From Oscillospiraceae bacterium (GTDB taxonomy: Bacteria > Bacillota > Clostridia > Oscillospirales > Ruminococcaceae), in NCBI GenBank assembly GCA_015067145.1, contig SVNA01000005.1, positions 23,174 to 87,173 on the forward strand: a stretch of DNA of 64,000 nucleotides. The letters are read 5' to 3'. The position numbers and the translations under genes were made by a program. Positions 17,275-26,351 of this stretch are shown piece by piece; the stretch's first letter is position 1, and each line of letters opens with the position of its first letter. A model generated the notes under the pieces. It did no database searches. It had not been told where the DNA came from and saw nothing but the letters and a program-made list of their open reading frames with translations.

Positions 17275-17367
17275 TGTTTGGCTTGCATTGCGGACAAAGA
17301 GCCTTTTATCCGCATAAAGTATCAAAAGAGAAAATATAAATACTATACATAAAAGAGGAAAAAAGCT

Positions 17368-17589
17368 ATGACAAAAACATACCGTCTCACAGGTCTGTGC
17401 TGTGCAAACTGTGCCGCAAGAATGGAAAGACTCATCGAAAAAATCGACACAGTGGAGGAGGTAACCCTCAACTTTATGACAGCAAAGCTGATTGTTGATA
17501 TGGACGAAAAGGCTGTTGAAGCAACCGAAGAAAAGATTATGGCGGCTATAGCAAAGGTAAGCCGTGAAGTGGTTATGACAAGGGCATAA
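17368..17589 (+). CDS. Heavy-metal-associated (HMA) domain protein
   Basis: A 73-aa single ferredoxin-like HMA domain with the metal site at GLCCANCAARM (CxxC, preceded by another Cys). In most P1B ATPases this domain is fused to the N-terminus; here it is a separate gene 60 nt before an ATPase that lacks it. It should hand zinc or cadmium to the pump. It shares the operator-controlled promoter at 17215-17274. Between it and the ATPase gene is a GC-rich stem (CACGGCG/CGCCGTG near 17610-17633). Confidence 0.9.
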   Translation: MTKTYRLTGLCCANCAARMERLIEKIDTVEEVTLNFMTAKLIVDMDEKAVEATEEKIMAAIAKVSREVVMTRA

Positions 17590-17649
17590 TTCTGTAAAAA
17601 AGGTACAGGTGCACGGCGGGAAACGCCGTGCACTTTTAGGGAGAAATAT

Positions 17650-19482
17650 ATGACAAAACAGAACAAAAGGGATTTGTGCAAAATTCTTGCTGCGGCAGTG
17701 CTGTTTGTGCTGGGCAGTGTTGTGAATGGGGGAGAATATGTCCGTTTCGGGCTTTTCTTTGCCGCATTTCTTATGGCGGGGGGAGATGTGCTGCTTAACG
17801 CGGTGCAGAATATAAGATACGGCCAGATTTTTGACGAGCAGTTTCTTATGACCGTTGCCACCATCGGGGCTTTCTGCATCGGTGAATATCCCGAAGGTGC
17901 GGCGGTTATGCTGTTCTTTCAGGTGGGGGAGCTGTTCCAGAGCTATGCGGTTAACAAAAGCCGCAAATCCATATCCGACCTTATGGATATCCGCCCTGAC
18001 TTTGCCAATGTGGAAAAAGACGGCGAAATAAAGAAAACCGATCCGTACGATGTAAAAATCGGTGATATAATCGTTATAAATCCGGGGGAACGTGTTCCGC
18101 TGGACGGAGTGATTATAAATGGCGAAAGCAGTCTTGACACCTCTGCACTGACAGGGGAAAGTGTGCCTCGGGATGTGGAAACAGGCAGCGAAATTTTAAG
18201 CGGCTGCATCAATATAAACGGGGTTATCAGAGCCCGTGTTACAAAGGAATACGGCGAATCCACAGTTAACCGCATCCTTGACCTTGTGGAAAATGCAAGC
18301 AACAAAAAAAGCAAATCGGAAAAATTTATAACCCGCTTTGCCCGCTGGTACACACCTGCTGTATGCGGTGTTGCACTGGCACTGGCGGTTGTTCCGTCAC
18401 TTATAACAGGAGACTGGAGTGTATGGATTTACCGTGCCCTCAGCTTCCTTGTGGTAAGCTGTCCATGTGCACTGGTAATCAGTGTGCCGCTGTCCTTCTT
18501 TGGCGGGCTTGGCGGTGCCTCCCGTCAGGGCGTGCTGATAAAGGGCAGCAACTGGCTTGAGGTGCTGGGTAAGGTGGACACGGTGGTGTTTGACAAGACA
18601 GGCACACTGACCGAGGGAAAATTCAAAGTTGTTGAGACAAACGGCGATGAAAGCATCTGCACCCTTGCTGCCCTTGCGGAGACAGCTTCCAGCCACCCTG
18701 TTGCACAGTGCATAAAAGAATATACAAAAGGTGCGGATACCTCCCGTGTAAGCGATATAAAGGAACAGGCAGGTTTTGGCGTGCAGTGTAAAATTGACGG
18801 CAGAACAGTGCTTGTGGGCAGCACAAAGCTGATGGAGCAGAATGGTGTGTTGGTGCCGATGAACAGTACACACGGAACTGTGGTACATATAGCACAGGAC
18901 GGCGAATATCTTGGCAATATGATTATTGCAGATACCCTTAAAAAAGACAGTGCGGCAGCGGTTAAAAAGCTGAAATCAATGGGCGTAAAACATACCGTTA
19001 TGCTGACAGGTGATGTGCAGGCAACAGGCGAAAAAATCGGTGCCGAAGTCGGAGTGGATATGGTTATCTGTGACCTTCTGCCTCACGAAAAGGTGCAGCA
19101 GCTGGAAAAAATCCTTGACGCAAAGGGCAAAAACAGCAAGGTCTGCTATGTGGGCGACGGCATAAATGACGCACCTGTGCTGGCAAGGGCAGATGTAGGC
19201 ATTGCCATGGGGGCTCTTGGCAGCGATGCGGCAATCGAAGCGGCAGACGTGGTTATCATGAACGACGAGATAGGCAAAATTGCCACAGCGGTTAACATCT
19301 CCAAAAAGACACTGTGTATCGTGAAACAGAACATAGTTTTTGCCATTGGGGTAAAGCTGTTTGTACTGCTTCTGGTGGCTTTGGGCCACGCATCAATGTG
19401 GAGTGCGGTTTTTGCCGATGTGGGCGTTGCGGTTATCGCAATCCTCAATGCAATCAGGGCACTGGATACAAAAAATATGTAA
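17650..19482 (+). CDS. P1B-type zinc/cadmium-exporting ATPase
   Basis: A 610-aa P-type ATPase. Visible parts: actuator TGES (LTGESVP), the intramembrane CPC motif at Cys271-Pro-Cys273 that selects P1B pumps, the phosphorylation motif DKTGT (Asp315), the HP dipeptide of the nucleotide domain (SSHPVAQ), and the hinge GDGINDAPVLARADVGIAMG. CPC with the CzrA-like sensor next door points to Zn2+/Cd2+/Pb2+ (P1B-2). It lacks the usual N-terminal HMA domain, which is the preceding gene. It pumps metal out across the cytoplasmic membrane. Confidence 0.94.
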   Translation: MTKQNKRDLCKILAAAVLFVLGSVVNGGEYVRFGLFFAAFLMAGGDVLLNAVQNIRYGQIFDEQFLMTVATIGAFCIGEYPEGAAVMLFFQVGELFQSYAVNKSRKSISDLMDIRPDFANVEKDGEIKKTDPYDVKIGDIIVINPGERVPLDGVIINGESSLDTSALTGESVPRDVETGSEILSGCININGVIRARVTKEYGESTVNRILDLVENASNKKSKSEKFITRFARWYTPAVCGVALALAVVPSLITGDWSVWIYRALSFLVVSCPCALVISVPLSFFGGLGGASRQGVLIKGSNWLEVLGKVDTVVFDKTGTLTEGKFKVVETNGDESICTLAALAETASSHPVAQCIKEYTKGADTSRVSDIKEQAGFGVQCKIDGRTVLVGSTKLMEQNGVLVPMNSTHGTVVHIAQDGEYLGNMIIADTLKKDSAAAVKKLKSMGVKHTVMLTGDVQATGEKIGAEVGVDMVICDLLPHEKVQQLEKILDAKGKNSKVCYVGDGINDAPVLARADVGIAMGALGSDAAIEAADVVIMNDEIGKIATAVNISKKTLCIVKQNIVFAIGVKLFVLLLVALGHASMWSAVFADVGVAVIAILNAIRALDTKNM

Positions 19483-19502
19483 CAGCTTTTAATTTACAGG
19501 AC

Positions 19503-19539
19503 ACTGCTTTGGATATTTAAAGTCCAAAGCAGTATTTTT
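19503..19539 (+). terminator. Terminator of the zinc-efflux operon
   Basis: 11-bp stem ACTGCTTTGGA/TCCAAAGCAGT (19503-19513 with 19523-19533) followed by ATTTTTG. Confidence 0.85.
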
Positions 19540-19662
19540 GTCTGTGAAATTTTTCCAAACGGTAAATATAATCTTTTATTATGTCGGATTTTGTGGTAAA
19601 ATATAAATTCTATAAGCTGTTGTATTTACAGCGGATTTAATTTTCACCACAAAGGATTTTTG

Positions 19663-21009
19663 ATGAAAAAAACAGCGGTTTTATTAAGTATACTTGTGGC
19701 TGCTTCTGCATTTTTTATCCCCGATATAAAGGTGCAGGCGGCGGCTTCTCCATATATAACAAGCCAGACAGCGGTGGTTATCGAGGCGGACACAGGCACT
19801 GTTCTCTACGATAAAAATATGAACCGTCAGATGCACCCTGCCAGCATAACAAAGCTTATGACAGCCATGCTGGCTCTTGAACACTGTGATACCGGCGAGG
19901 TTATGACCACCAGCCACAATGCAGTGTATTCTCTGCCTTTCAACACCAGTCATATTGCTCTTTTTGAAAAGGAGCAGATAACTGTGGAGCAGGCACTGTA
20001 CGCCCTTGGCATAGAATCTGCCAACGACGCGGCAAATGTTATCGCAGAACATATCAGCGGAACAAATGAGGACTTCGGAAAGCTGATGACCGAAAAGGCA
20101 AGAAAAATCGGTGCAGTGAACACAAACTTCACCAACCCGCACGGTCTGCCTGAGGACAGTCACTACACCACAGCCTATGATATGGCACTTATAGCAAAAG
20201 CAGCACTGGAAAATGAAAATTTTGCAAAATATTTTTCCGCCAACCGCTACGATATGCCGCCTACAAACCAGCGTGACGAGATGCGGCAGTTCTGGAATGC
20301 CAACTATTTTATCAACGGCTACGAATACTGCGACGGGCTTATAATGAGCAAGACAGGCTGGACCGAGGAAGCCCGCCACACCCTTGTTACAGCAGTGGAG
20401 CGGGAGGGCATTACACTTATAGCTGTGGTTATGTACTCGGAAAAACAGGGTGAAAAGTACGACGATACCCTTGCTTTGCTGGACTACTGCTTTGACAGCT
20501 ATACCACAGTATCGGTGACAAAGGATGATATGCTGGATGATATTCCAACCCAGCTGACCTTCCGGGATGCATCCACTGCTCAGGTGGGACAGGAAAACTT
20601 TATGGTGGAAAACTTTCTGGTTGTTCTGCCAAAGGACCAGAGTGCAGAGGACCTGGATTTCGAGTTCGGCTACGGCACCCTCAATGAAGACAAAACCCTT
20701 GCAACACTTACGGTGGAAGCCTATTATTCCAAAGACGGCGGAAGATACAGATGCGGCCAGCAGGATATATCGGTTATTGTAAACTCCGACAAGATTAAGG
20801 CCGACCGCTCAAAGCAGCTGAACGTGATAAAACGTGTGGGACTCACCATCTTCAATATTCTGCTGTGGGGGCTGGTTATCTGGTGTGTGTTTATTGCACT
20901 GCGTCAGCTGGTGATAATCGAAAACCGCCGCAGAAACAGAAAACGCCGCAAACAGCTCAGGGCAAAAGGACAAAGAGTGTACCGCAACAGCGACAGATAT
21001 AATAAATAA
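19663..21009 (+). CDS. D-alanyl-D-alanine carboxypeptidase (PBP5/DacF-like, S11 family)
   Basis: A 448-aa exported enzyme that trims the terminal D-Ala from peptidoglycan stem peptides. Signal peptide residues 1-27 (cleavage near VQAAA). Catalytic motifs are intact: Ser61-Ile-Thr-Lys64 (SITK), the SAN triad around residue 120 and Lys230-Thr-Gly. A C-terminal membrane helix (~395-420) with an Arg/Lys-rich tail anchors it, as in PBP5-type enzymes. ATG at 19663 with AAAGGA is used; the TTG one codon earlier is not. With the spoVA genes nearby a sporulation role is possible, but there is no direct sign. Confidence 0.93.
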   Translation: MKKTAVLLSILVAASAFFIPDIKVQAAASPYITSQTAVVIEADTGTVLYDKNMNRQMHPASITKLMTAMLALEHCDTGEVMTTSHNAVYSLPFNTSHIALFEKEQITVEQALYALGIESANDAANVIAEHISGTNEDFGKLMTEKARKIGAVNTNFTNPHGLPEDSHYTTAYDMALIAKAALENENFAKYFSANRYDMPPTNQRDEMRQFWNANYFINGYEYCDGLIMSKTGWTEEARHTLVTAVEREGITLIAVVMYSEKQGEKYDDTLALLDYCFDSYTTVSVTKDDMLDDIPTQLTFRDASTAQVGQENFMVENFLVVLPKDQSAEDLDFEFGYGTLNEDKTLATLTVEAYYSKDGGRYRCGQQDISVIVNSDKIKADRSKQLNVIKRVGLTIFNILLWGLVIWCVFIALRQLVIIENRRRNRKRRKQLRAKGQRVYRNSDRYNK

Positions 21010-21041
21010 TCACGAAAAATGCAGATAAAACCTTTTATTCC

Positions 21042-21069
21042 TTGACATTTTGTACCGAGGGTGTAATAT
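21042..21069 (+). promoter_or_regulatory. Sigma-A type promoter of asnA
   Basis: TTGACA (21042-21047) and TAATAT (21064-21069) with a 16-bp spacer, ending 51 nt before the asnA start. Confidence 0.7.
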
Positions 21070-21120
21070 ATTTAAAATATACTTTACTTATAATAATTCT
21101 ATTTTGAAAGCAGGATAACT

Positions 21121-22110
21121 ATGGAAAAATATCAGTCTAAACTCTCTATACAGGAAACTCAGGCTGCAATTCAGTTTTTAAGACATAAATTCGAAACAGA
21201 ACTCTGCGATGCACTGGACCTGAACCGTGCTTCCGCACCTATGTTTGTAAATGTAAACAGCGGTCTCAACGACAACCTCAATGGCTTTGAACGCCCTGTT
21301 ACATTCGACGTGCTGGAAACAGGGGAAGTTATGGAAATTGTTCACTCCCTTGCAAAGTGGAAACGCTATGCTCTCCATGAATACGGCATCGGTGTGCACA
21401 AGGGTATCTACACAGATATGAACGCTATCCGCCGTGATGAAGACTGCGATGCTATCCACTCCCTCTATGTTGACCAGTGGGACTGGGAAAAGGTTATCAC
21501 CCGTGAGGACCGCACAGAAGAATACTTAAAACAGGTTGTGCGTGATATCTACGGAGCAATCAAGATGACAAGCAAGGCAGTGCAGAGAAGATATCCTCAG
21601 CTTACAGATATTCTCCCTGACGAAATCAGCTTTGTTACAACACAGGAGCTGGAGGACCGCTGGCCGGACTACACAGCAAAACAGCGTGAAAAGGCAATCG
21701 CAAGAGAATGCGGTGCGGTGTTTATTATGAAAATCGGCTGCAGACTTGAAAGCGGCAAAAAGCACGACGGCCGTGCACCGGACTATGACGACTGGCAGCT
21801 CAACGGCGATATCCTTGTTTACTATCCGCTTCTCGATATCGGCCTTGAACTTTCTTCCATGGGTATCCGTGTTGACGAAACAAGTATGATGAAACAGCTG
21901 GAAGAAGCAAATGCAATCGACCGTCTCAAGTTCGACTTCCACAAAAACATCATCAACGGCACACTTCCTCTGACAATCGGCGGCGGTATCGGCCAGAGCC
22001 GTCTGTGTATGTTCCTTCTCCAGAAGGCACACATCGGCGAGGTGCAGTCTTCTGTTTGGCCACAGAGCGAAATTGACTATTGCAAAGAACACGGCATCAA
22101 TCTGCTGTAA
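21121..22110 (+). CDS. asnA: Aspartate--ammonia ligase
   Basis: A 329-aa enzyme (E. coli AsnA is 330) that makes asparagine from aspartate, ammonia and ATP. It is of class II aminoacyl-tRNA-synthetase fold. Distinctive stretches: ETQAAIQFLRHKFE, the LNRASAPMFVNVNSGLNDNLNGFERPV segment, SLYVDQWDWEKV, and the C-terminal TIGGGIGQSRLCMFLL motif 3. Own sigma-A promoter and terminator, so monocistronic. No T-box or other leader structure was seen. Confidence 0.97.
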   Translation: MEKYQSKLSIQETQAAIQFLRHKFETELCDALDLNRASAPMFVNVNSGLNDNLNGFERPVTFDVLETGEVMEIVHSLAKWKRYALHEYGIGVHKGIYTDMNAIRRDEDCDAIHSLYVDQWDWEKVITREDRTEEYLKQVVRDIYGAIKMTSKAVQRRYPQLTDILPDEISFVTTQELEDRWPDYTAKQREKAIARECGAVFIMKIGCRLESGKKHDGRAPDYDDWQLNGDILVYYPLLDIGLELSSMGIRVDETSMMKQLEEANAIDRLKFDFHKNIINGTLPLTIGGGIGQSRLCMFLLQKAHIGEVQSSVWPQSEIDYCKEHGINLL

Positions 22111-22123
22111 TATATGTAAATTT

Positions 22124-22166
22124 AAAAGGCATTGGTATATTGAGTATACCGATGCCTTTTTTGTTG
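22124..22166. terminator. Terminator between asnA and spoVAE
   Basis: 16-bp stem with one G-U pair (22124-22139 with 22145-22160), followed by TTTTTTTG. It separates asnA from the convergent spoVA operon and has an A-run on the other side, so it may work both ways. Confidence 0.85.
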
Positions 22167-22194
22167 TATGAAAGGGGCTAAGCCTCCTATGAGT

Positions 22195-22551
22195 CTACGA
22201 CTGGCTTTTGCTTTTGGTGACAACGGCGGCGATAAATCCGAAAATCAGACTGGCACTTACACCGCAGCTGCAGGCGGAAAGCCCGCCCGTAAATATGCCT
22301 GTGAATCCGTGCTGTGCCACCGCTTTTTCCACACCCTGTGCCAGCGTGTGCCCGAAGCCGAGAATAGGTACTGTGGCCCCTGCCCCTGCAAAATCCACAA
22401 GAGGTTCCCAGATTCCGAGGGCGGACAGCACCACCCCGCTTACCACAAATATCACAAGTATTCTGGCGGGGGTAAGCTTTGTCAGGTCAATCAGCAGCTG
22501 CCCCACCACACATATAGCACCGCCAACTAAAAATGCCCAAAGATAGTTCAT
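22195..22551 (-). CDS. spoVAE: Stage V sporulation protein AE
   Basis: A 118-aa membrane protein with about four hydrophobic segments, opening MNYLWAFLVGGAICVVGQLL as SpoVAE(b) proteins do. With SpoVAC and SpoVAD it forms the channel complex that loads dipicolinic acid into the forespore and releases it at germination. Its ATG overlaps the spoVAD stop (ATGA, 4 nt). Its first residues resemble those after position ~25 of SpoVAC (RNCVWAFLVGGVICFTG); the two are known paralogues. Confidence 0.93.
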   Translation of the reverse strand: MNYLWAFLVGGAICVVGQLLIDLTKLTPARILVIFVVSGVVLSALGIWEPLVDFAGAGATVPILGFGHTLAQGVEKAVAQHGFTGIFTGGLSACSCGVSASLIFGFIAAVVTKSKSQS

Positions 22552-23549
22552 TTTTTGTGTGCCTCCTCCTTGCTTTTAATATTCACCAGATGTGCGATAC
22601 AGGGTATACTTTCGCCCTGCATACTGGTTGTAGGGCTCATCAGTGCCCCGGTTGCGATAAAAAGTATATTTTTGTATTCACCGCTTTCGAACTTTGGAAG
22701 AATATGTGCTGCCAGCACGCTGGCACCGCAGCCGCAGCCCGATGCACCGCTCTGCACATTTTGCCCGGGGCTGAATATCATACAGCCGCAGTCGGTGTGG
22801 TTTTCTATATTTATCTTTTCGTTCTGCAAAAGCTGAAAGAACAATTCGCTTCCCACACGGCCAAGGTCGCCTGTGTATATTGCGTCGTAGTCGCTGCAGT
22901 CGGTGCCGCTGGAATATAAAAATTTTTTCAGTGTTTCAGCAGCGGCGGGTGCCATGGCGGCTCCCATATTGTTGGCATCCTTTACACCAAGGTCCACAAC
23001 CCGTCCCACCTGTGCGGCGTTGATAAAGGCGTGTTTGCCAAACCGTTCCACTATAACACTGCCGCAGCCCGTCACCGTCCACTGTGCTGTGGGTGTGCGT
23101 TTGCCGCCGTAGTCCAGCGGTGTGCGGAACTGCCGCTCTGCCGTGCAGAAATGACTGCTGGCAAGGGCAACTGCATTGGATGCATACCCGCCGTCTACCA
23201 TACAGGCAGCAGCTATCATACTTTCTGCCATGGTGCTGCAGGCGTTGTACAGTCCCATAAAAGGTGTGCCGAAATGCCGCATTGTATAGGCAGTGGAGGT
23301 TATCTGGTTGCACAAATCCCCGCCGAAGATTATCTCAACATCATTTTTGGATATGCCCTTTTTATGCAGCAGATGATCAATACATCTGGTCTGCAGCTCT
23401 GTCTCTGCCTTTTCCCAGGTTTCTCTGCCAAAGTAGTCATCGCTGCACTCCTCGTCAAATTTTCCTGTCAGCAGGCCGTGACTTTCCTTTTTGCCTACCA
23501 CTGATGCCCATGCGGTTATTGCCACAGGGCGTTTGTACTTAATATACAT
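22548..23549 (-). CDS. spoVAD: Stage V sporulation protein AD
   Basis: A 333-aa thiolase-fold protein without a working thiolase role, which binds dipicolinic acid in the spore inner membrane complex. The family features are the central MGLYNACSTMAESM stretch and CGCMIF...SGASGCGCGASV near the C-terminus. It lies between spoVAC (1-nt TAATG overlap) and spoVAE (4-nt overlap), so the three are translationally coupled. Expected expression: sigma-G, in the forespore. Confidence 0.95.
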   Translation of the reverse strand: MYIKYKRPVAITAWASVVGKKESHGLLTGKFDEECSDDYFGRETWEKAETELQTRCIDHLLHKKGISKNDVEIIFGGDLCNQITSTAYTMRHFGTPFMGLYNACSTMAESMIAAACMVDGGYASNAVALASSHFCTAERQFRTPLDYGGKRTPTAQWTVTGCGSVIVERFGKHAFINAAQVGRVVDLGVKDANNMGAAMAPAAAETLKKFLYSSGTDCSDYDAIYTGDLGRVGSELFFQLLQNEKINIENHTDCGCMIFSPGQNVQSGASGCGCGASVLAAHILPKFESGEYKNILFIATGALMSPTTSMQGESIPCIAHLVNIKSKEEAHKK

Positions 23550-23998
23550 TAAAGTCCGAACCTGCCTTTCACAAACAGGATAATGCCGTACATCACGCTG
23601 GCAAGGGTGCCGTATACGATGACAGGTCCTGCGATGATGAACATTTTGCAGGCAACACCTGTTATCAGTCCCTCGCTTTTGAATTCTATTGCGGGGCTGA
23701 CCACCGCATTGGCAAAGCCCGTTATTGGCACAAGCGTACCTGCCCCTGCCCGCTTGGCAAGACGGCCGTACCAGCCCACAGCGGTGAGCAGGGCGGAAAG
23801 TGCCACAAGCGTTATGCTGGTGAGAAGCCGTGCATCACCAACGGTGAAATACATCTTTGTGTATGCATTCATCAGCACTTCGCCTGTAAAGCATATAACT
23901 CCTCCCACTAAAAACGCCCAGACACAGTTGCGTACAACACGGGAATTGGGGGAAGAGTTTTTAACCATTTTGTCATACTGTTTTTTGTTGGTTTTCAT
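23549..23998 (-). CDS. spoVAC: Stage V sporulation protein AC
   Basis: A 149-aa membrane protein, the mechanosensitive-channel-like member of the SpoVA complex in Bacillus. A basic N-terminus (KTNKKQYDKMVKNSSP) is followed by four hydrophobic segments, with GAGTLVPITGFANAVVSPAIE in between. Length matches B. subtilis SpoVAC. It starts 7 nt after spoVT, so spoVT-AC-AD-AE read as one operon. Confidence 0.95.
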   Translation of the reverse strand: MKTNKKQYDKMVKNSSPNSRVVRNCVWAFLVGGVICFTGEVLMNAYTKMYFTVGDARLLTSITLVALSALLTAVGWYGRLAKRAGAGTLVPITGFANAVVSPAIEFKSEGLITGVACKMFIIAGPVIVYGTLASVMYGIILFVKGRFGL

Positions 23999-24005
23999 AC
24001 TTCAC

Positions 24006-24545
24006 CTATATCTCCAGATGGTTTGCCAGCAGTGTGCTGGTCAGTACAAGCAGTTTTTTCTGTCCGTCAGTAAGCACATCGTTTTCACCGCCAATCAGTG
24101 CAACTACACCCACTCCGTCACCAGATGCAATTATAGGTGCTGCCCCGATGATACAACCGTCACTGTGAGGGTAGGGCGAGATGGGTTTTTCGCTCTGATA
24201 CTGGCGGAAATAGCTGGTACGCTGGCTGAGTATATCCTCTATTTCTCTTGCGGCGGGCATACCGATGGCGTCTTTTTTTGCGCTGCCCGTGCAGGCTATA
24301 ACCTTGTCGCTGTCAAAAATCACACACTGCATACCGCTTACTTTGTAAAGGCTGTCGGCATAACTCTGGCTGAACTCGGACAGTTCTGCCATAATGGAAT
24401 ACTTTTTAAAGATAATCTCGCCGTTGGGCCCTGTGAATATCTCAAGCGGATCACCCTCCCGCATACGCATTGTGCGGCGGATTTCCTTGGGGATAACAAT
24501 TCTGCCAAGATCATCTATTCGTCTTACAACTCCTGTGGCTCTCAT
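24006..24545 (-). CDS. spoVT: Stage V sporulation protein T (AbrB-type regulator)
   Basis: A 179-aa regulator: an N-terminal AbrB swapped-hairpin DNA-binding domain (residues 1-50, MRATGVVRRIDDLGRIVIPK, then EIRRTMRMREGDPLEIF) and a C-terminal GAF-like domain. SpoVT tunes sigma-G-dependent genes in the forespore. In many Bacillota it stands alone; here it heads the spoVA operon, suggesting it regulates its own operon and the spoVA channel together. No clear sigma-G promoter could be picked by eye upstream. Confidence 0.95.
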   Translation of the reverse strand: MRATGVVRRIDDLGRIVIPKEIRRTMRMREGDPLEIFTGPNGEIIFKKYSIMAELSEFSQSYADSLYKVSGMQCVIFDSDKVIACTGSAKKDAIGMPAAREIEDILSQRTSYFRQYQSEKPISPYPHSDGCIIGAAPIIASGDGVGVVALIGGENDVLTDGQKKLLVLTSTLLANHLEI

Positions 24546-24641
24546 ATCAGGTCTCCTTTTATTTTGAATTAAATACTGATGTTATTATTTGTTAGTATTT
24601 ACAGATTTATACCTTAAGGAATTATGTGCTCTTTGAGCGTA

Positions 24642-24670
24642 TTGACTTTGTTTGGCTGTAGGTATACAAT
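24642..24670 (+). promoter_or_regulatory. Promoter of the TasA-like/SipW genes
   Basis: TTGACT (24642-24647) and TACAAT (24665-24670) with a 17-bp spacer, 68 nt before the first start codon. Confidence 0.55.
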
Positions 24671-24738
24671 TATATTGTGTCCTTTTTATATTTTTACTTT
24701 ATAAAGAATACAATTTAGCAAAAATGGAGGATATAAAT

Positions 24739-25374
24739 ATGAAAAGATTAAGTATTCTTGTTGCCCTGATGCTTTGTGTTACCATCGGCGGAGTATACGC
24801 AGCATGGACATACGCAGGCACAAACGACATTGCAGATGCATATGCAGAAGCAAAAGTAACAATTACTGATGCCGAACTTACAGGTGCAAACGGCACATAC
24901 AAGGTTGAAAGCAACCTTGTTTTGACAATTGACCAGGCAAACGAAGACCACGAGGCAGAACTGGTTTTCAGCAGCAACAACAGCGAAGCTATATTCCTTA
25001 AAGTTACATTTATCCCTGCCGACAATGCACCGCAGGCGATAAAAAACGATGCTGTTGAGTCAGAACTTTACTTTGGAACAACAACACTTATGCAGTACAA
25101 AATGGATGCTGATGGCAACTACAGTGCAGATGGCACACCAACAGATATCTTCACCTTTGTAAACGGTGGTAATGGCGAGCTTGACAATATTTTTACATGG
25201 ACACCACAACAAGACGGTTCATTTACATACACCTTGGATGAAACTGCCCTGAAAGATCAGATTTCACTCAGCCAGACATTTGTTCTTGACATCAAAACAG
25301 AACACGATGCTTTCCGTGAAGCCCTTAACGGCAATATCGTTGCACGTGTTACAGACGGCACTGTTACAAACTAA
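24739..25374 (+). CDS. Secreted SipW-dependent-type protein (TasA/CalY-like)
   Basis: A 211-aa secreted protein. The signal peptide (MKRLSILVALMLCVTIGGVY, then AAWTYAG) has the G-G-x-x-A-A-W-T pattern of SipW substrates such as TasA. The mature part is rich in Thr, Asn and beta strands, as in matrix fibre proteins. The start at 24739 is chosen because TGGAGG lies just upstream. The next gene is a SipW-type signal peptidase and the third has a similar leader, so this looks like a matrix or surface-fibre module. Relation to TasA itself is by leader and context, not clear sequence identity. Confidence 0.78.
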   Translation: MKRLSILVALMLCVTIGGVYAAWTYAGTNDIADAYAEAKVTITDAELTGANGTYKVESNLVLTIDQANEDHEAELVFSSNNSEAIFLKVTFIPADNAPQAIKNDAVESELYFGTTTLMQYKMDADGNYSADGTPTDIFTFVNGGNGELDNIFTWTPQQDGSFTYTLDETALKDQISLSQTFVLDIKTEHDAFREALNGNIVARVTDGTVTN

Positions 25375-25395
25375 ACACCAGCCTATACAACTTTT

Positions 25396-25427
25396 GCAAG
25401 GAGCGGACAACCGTTCCTTGCTGTTTT
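25396..25427 (+). terminator. Attenuating stem-loop between the TasA-like gene and sipW
   Basis: 11-bp stem GCAAGGAGCGG/CCGTTCCTTGC (one G-U) with ACAA loop and a short TGTTTT tail. The tail is weak, so partial read-through is likely; this would give more of the first protein than of the peptidase. Confidence 0.6.
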
Positions 25428-25475
25428 ATAACCACTACAACCAATAAAATACATTAAGGGAGCAAACTTTCCAAA

Positions 25476-26351
25476 ATGACAGGTTACGAATTGTATGTTT
25501 TTATTCTGTGCCTTATTGTATTTATTATGCTTACCGCTCTTTCGGTAGTGTGCGTCACCATCATCGCCCGCCTGTCTCTAAGATTGATTAACGCCGGGCT
25601 TGAAGACGAAAACATACTTAAAGAGCACAGAAAGGAACAAAAAAACAAAAAATTAAAAAAATATTTAAAATTTGCTGATTACGCTTTTTCAGGCATAATC
25701 TGTCTGCTTTTTGTGGCAATGTTTTTATTTTCTGTTGCTATACGCTGCGACAGTTTTGACTTTTGCGATGCTCTGCCAAGCTTTCATGTTGTGCGCAGCA
25801 ATTCCATGGAGACAAAAAATCACAAAAACGCCTATCTGTTTACCAACCAGCTTGATGACCAGATACAGATGTTTGACCTTGTGCGGATAGAAAAACTGCC
25901 TGACGAAAGAAGCATTGAGCTTTATGACATTGTGGTTTACCAGCACGAAGGCACATCCATTATGCACCGCATTGTGGAGATTGAAGAATCAAATGAGTTT
26001 CACCCGGGATGCCGTTATTTCTATACTCAGGGTGACGCCATTGATGTTGGCGATAAATACCCTGTCCTTTACGAGCAGATGCAGGGCATATACCGTGGAC
26101 AGCGCACACCTTATATAGGCAGTTTTATTATGTTTATGCAGTCTCCTGCAGGCTGGCTGTGCACCCTGCTTATTGTTATAACCATGATTGCCGCACCTTT
26201 GCTGGATAAAAAACTGACAAAAGCAAGAAAAAAACGTCTGCAGTTTTATCTTGAAAATTATGCCGATAATGCAAATGAGGCTGACAGCGCAGACGACAGC
26301 GACAAGGCAGCACTTAAAACAATTATATCAACAGGAGGCCGCGATGATTAG
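25476..26351 (+). CDS. sipW: SipW-type (ER-type) signal peptidase I
   Basis: A 291-aa membrane-bound signal peptidase. The catalytic Ser110 is in VVRSNSMET; the general base is His164 in IMHRIVEI, where most bacterial enzymes have Lys. This Ser/His arrangement marks the ER-type (SipW) group. YTQGDAIDVGDKYPV is the downstream conserved box. Hydrophobic segments lie at ~3-30, ~68-90 and ~220-240. The Lys/Arg-rich loop (35-65) and acidic C-terminus are additions. Flanked by two proteins with SipW-like leaders, its probable substrates. The stop overlaps the next start by 8 nt. Confidence 0.88.
   Translation: MTGYELYVFILCLIVFIMLTALSVVCVTIIARLSLRLINAGLEDENILKEHRKEQKNKKLKKYLKFADYAFSGIICLLFVAMFLFSVAIRCDSFDFCDALPSFHVVRSNSMETKNHKNAYLFTNQLDDQIQMFDLVRIEKLPDERSIELYDIVVYQHEGTSIMHRIVEIEESNEFHPGCRYFYTQGDAIDVGDKYPVLYEQMQGIYRGQRTPYIGSFIMFMQSPAGWLCTLLIVITMIAAPLLDKKLTKARKKRLQFYLENYADNANEADSADDSDKAALKTIISTGGRDD

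Noticed and set aside
22168..22546. Plus-strand frames over spoVAE
   Set aside because: Fully antisense to spoVAE, with no similarity pattern; spoVAE is certain from operon order and sequence.
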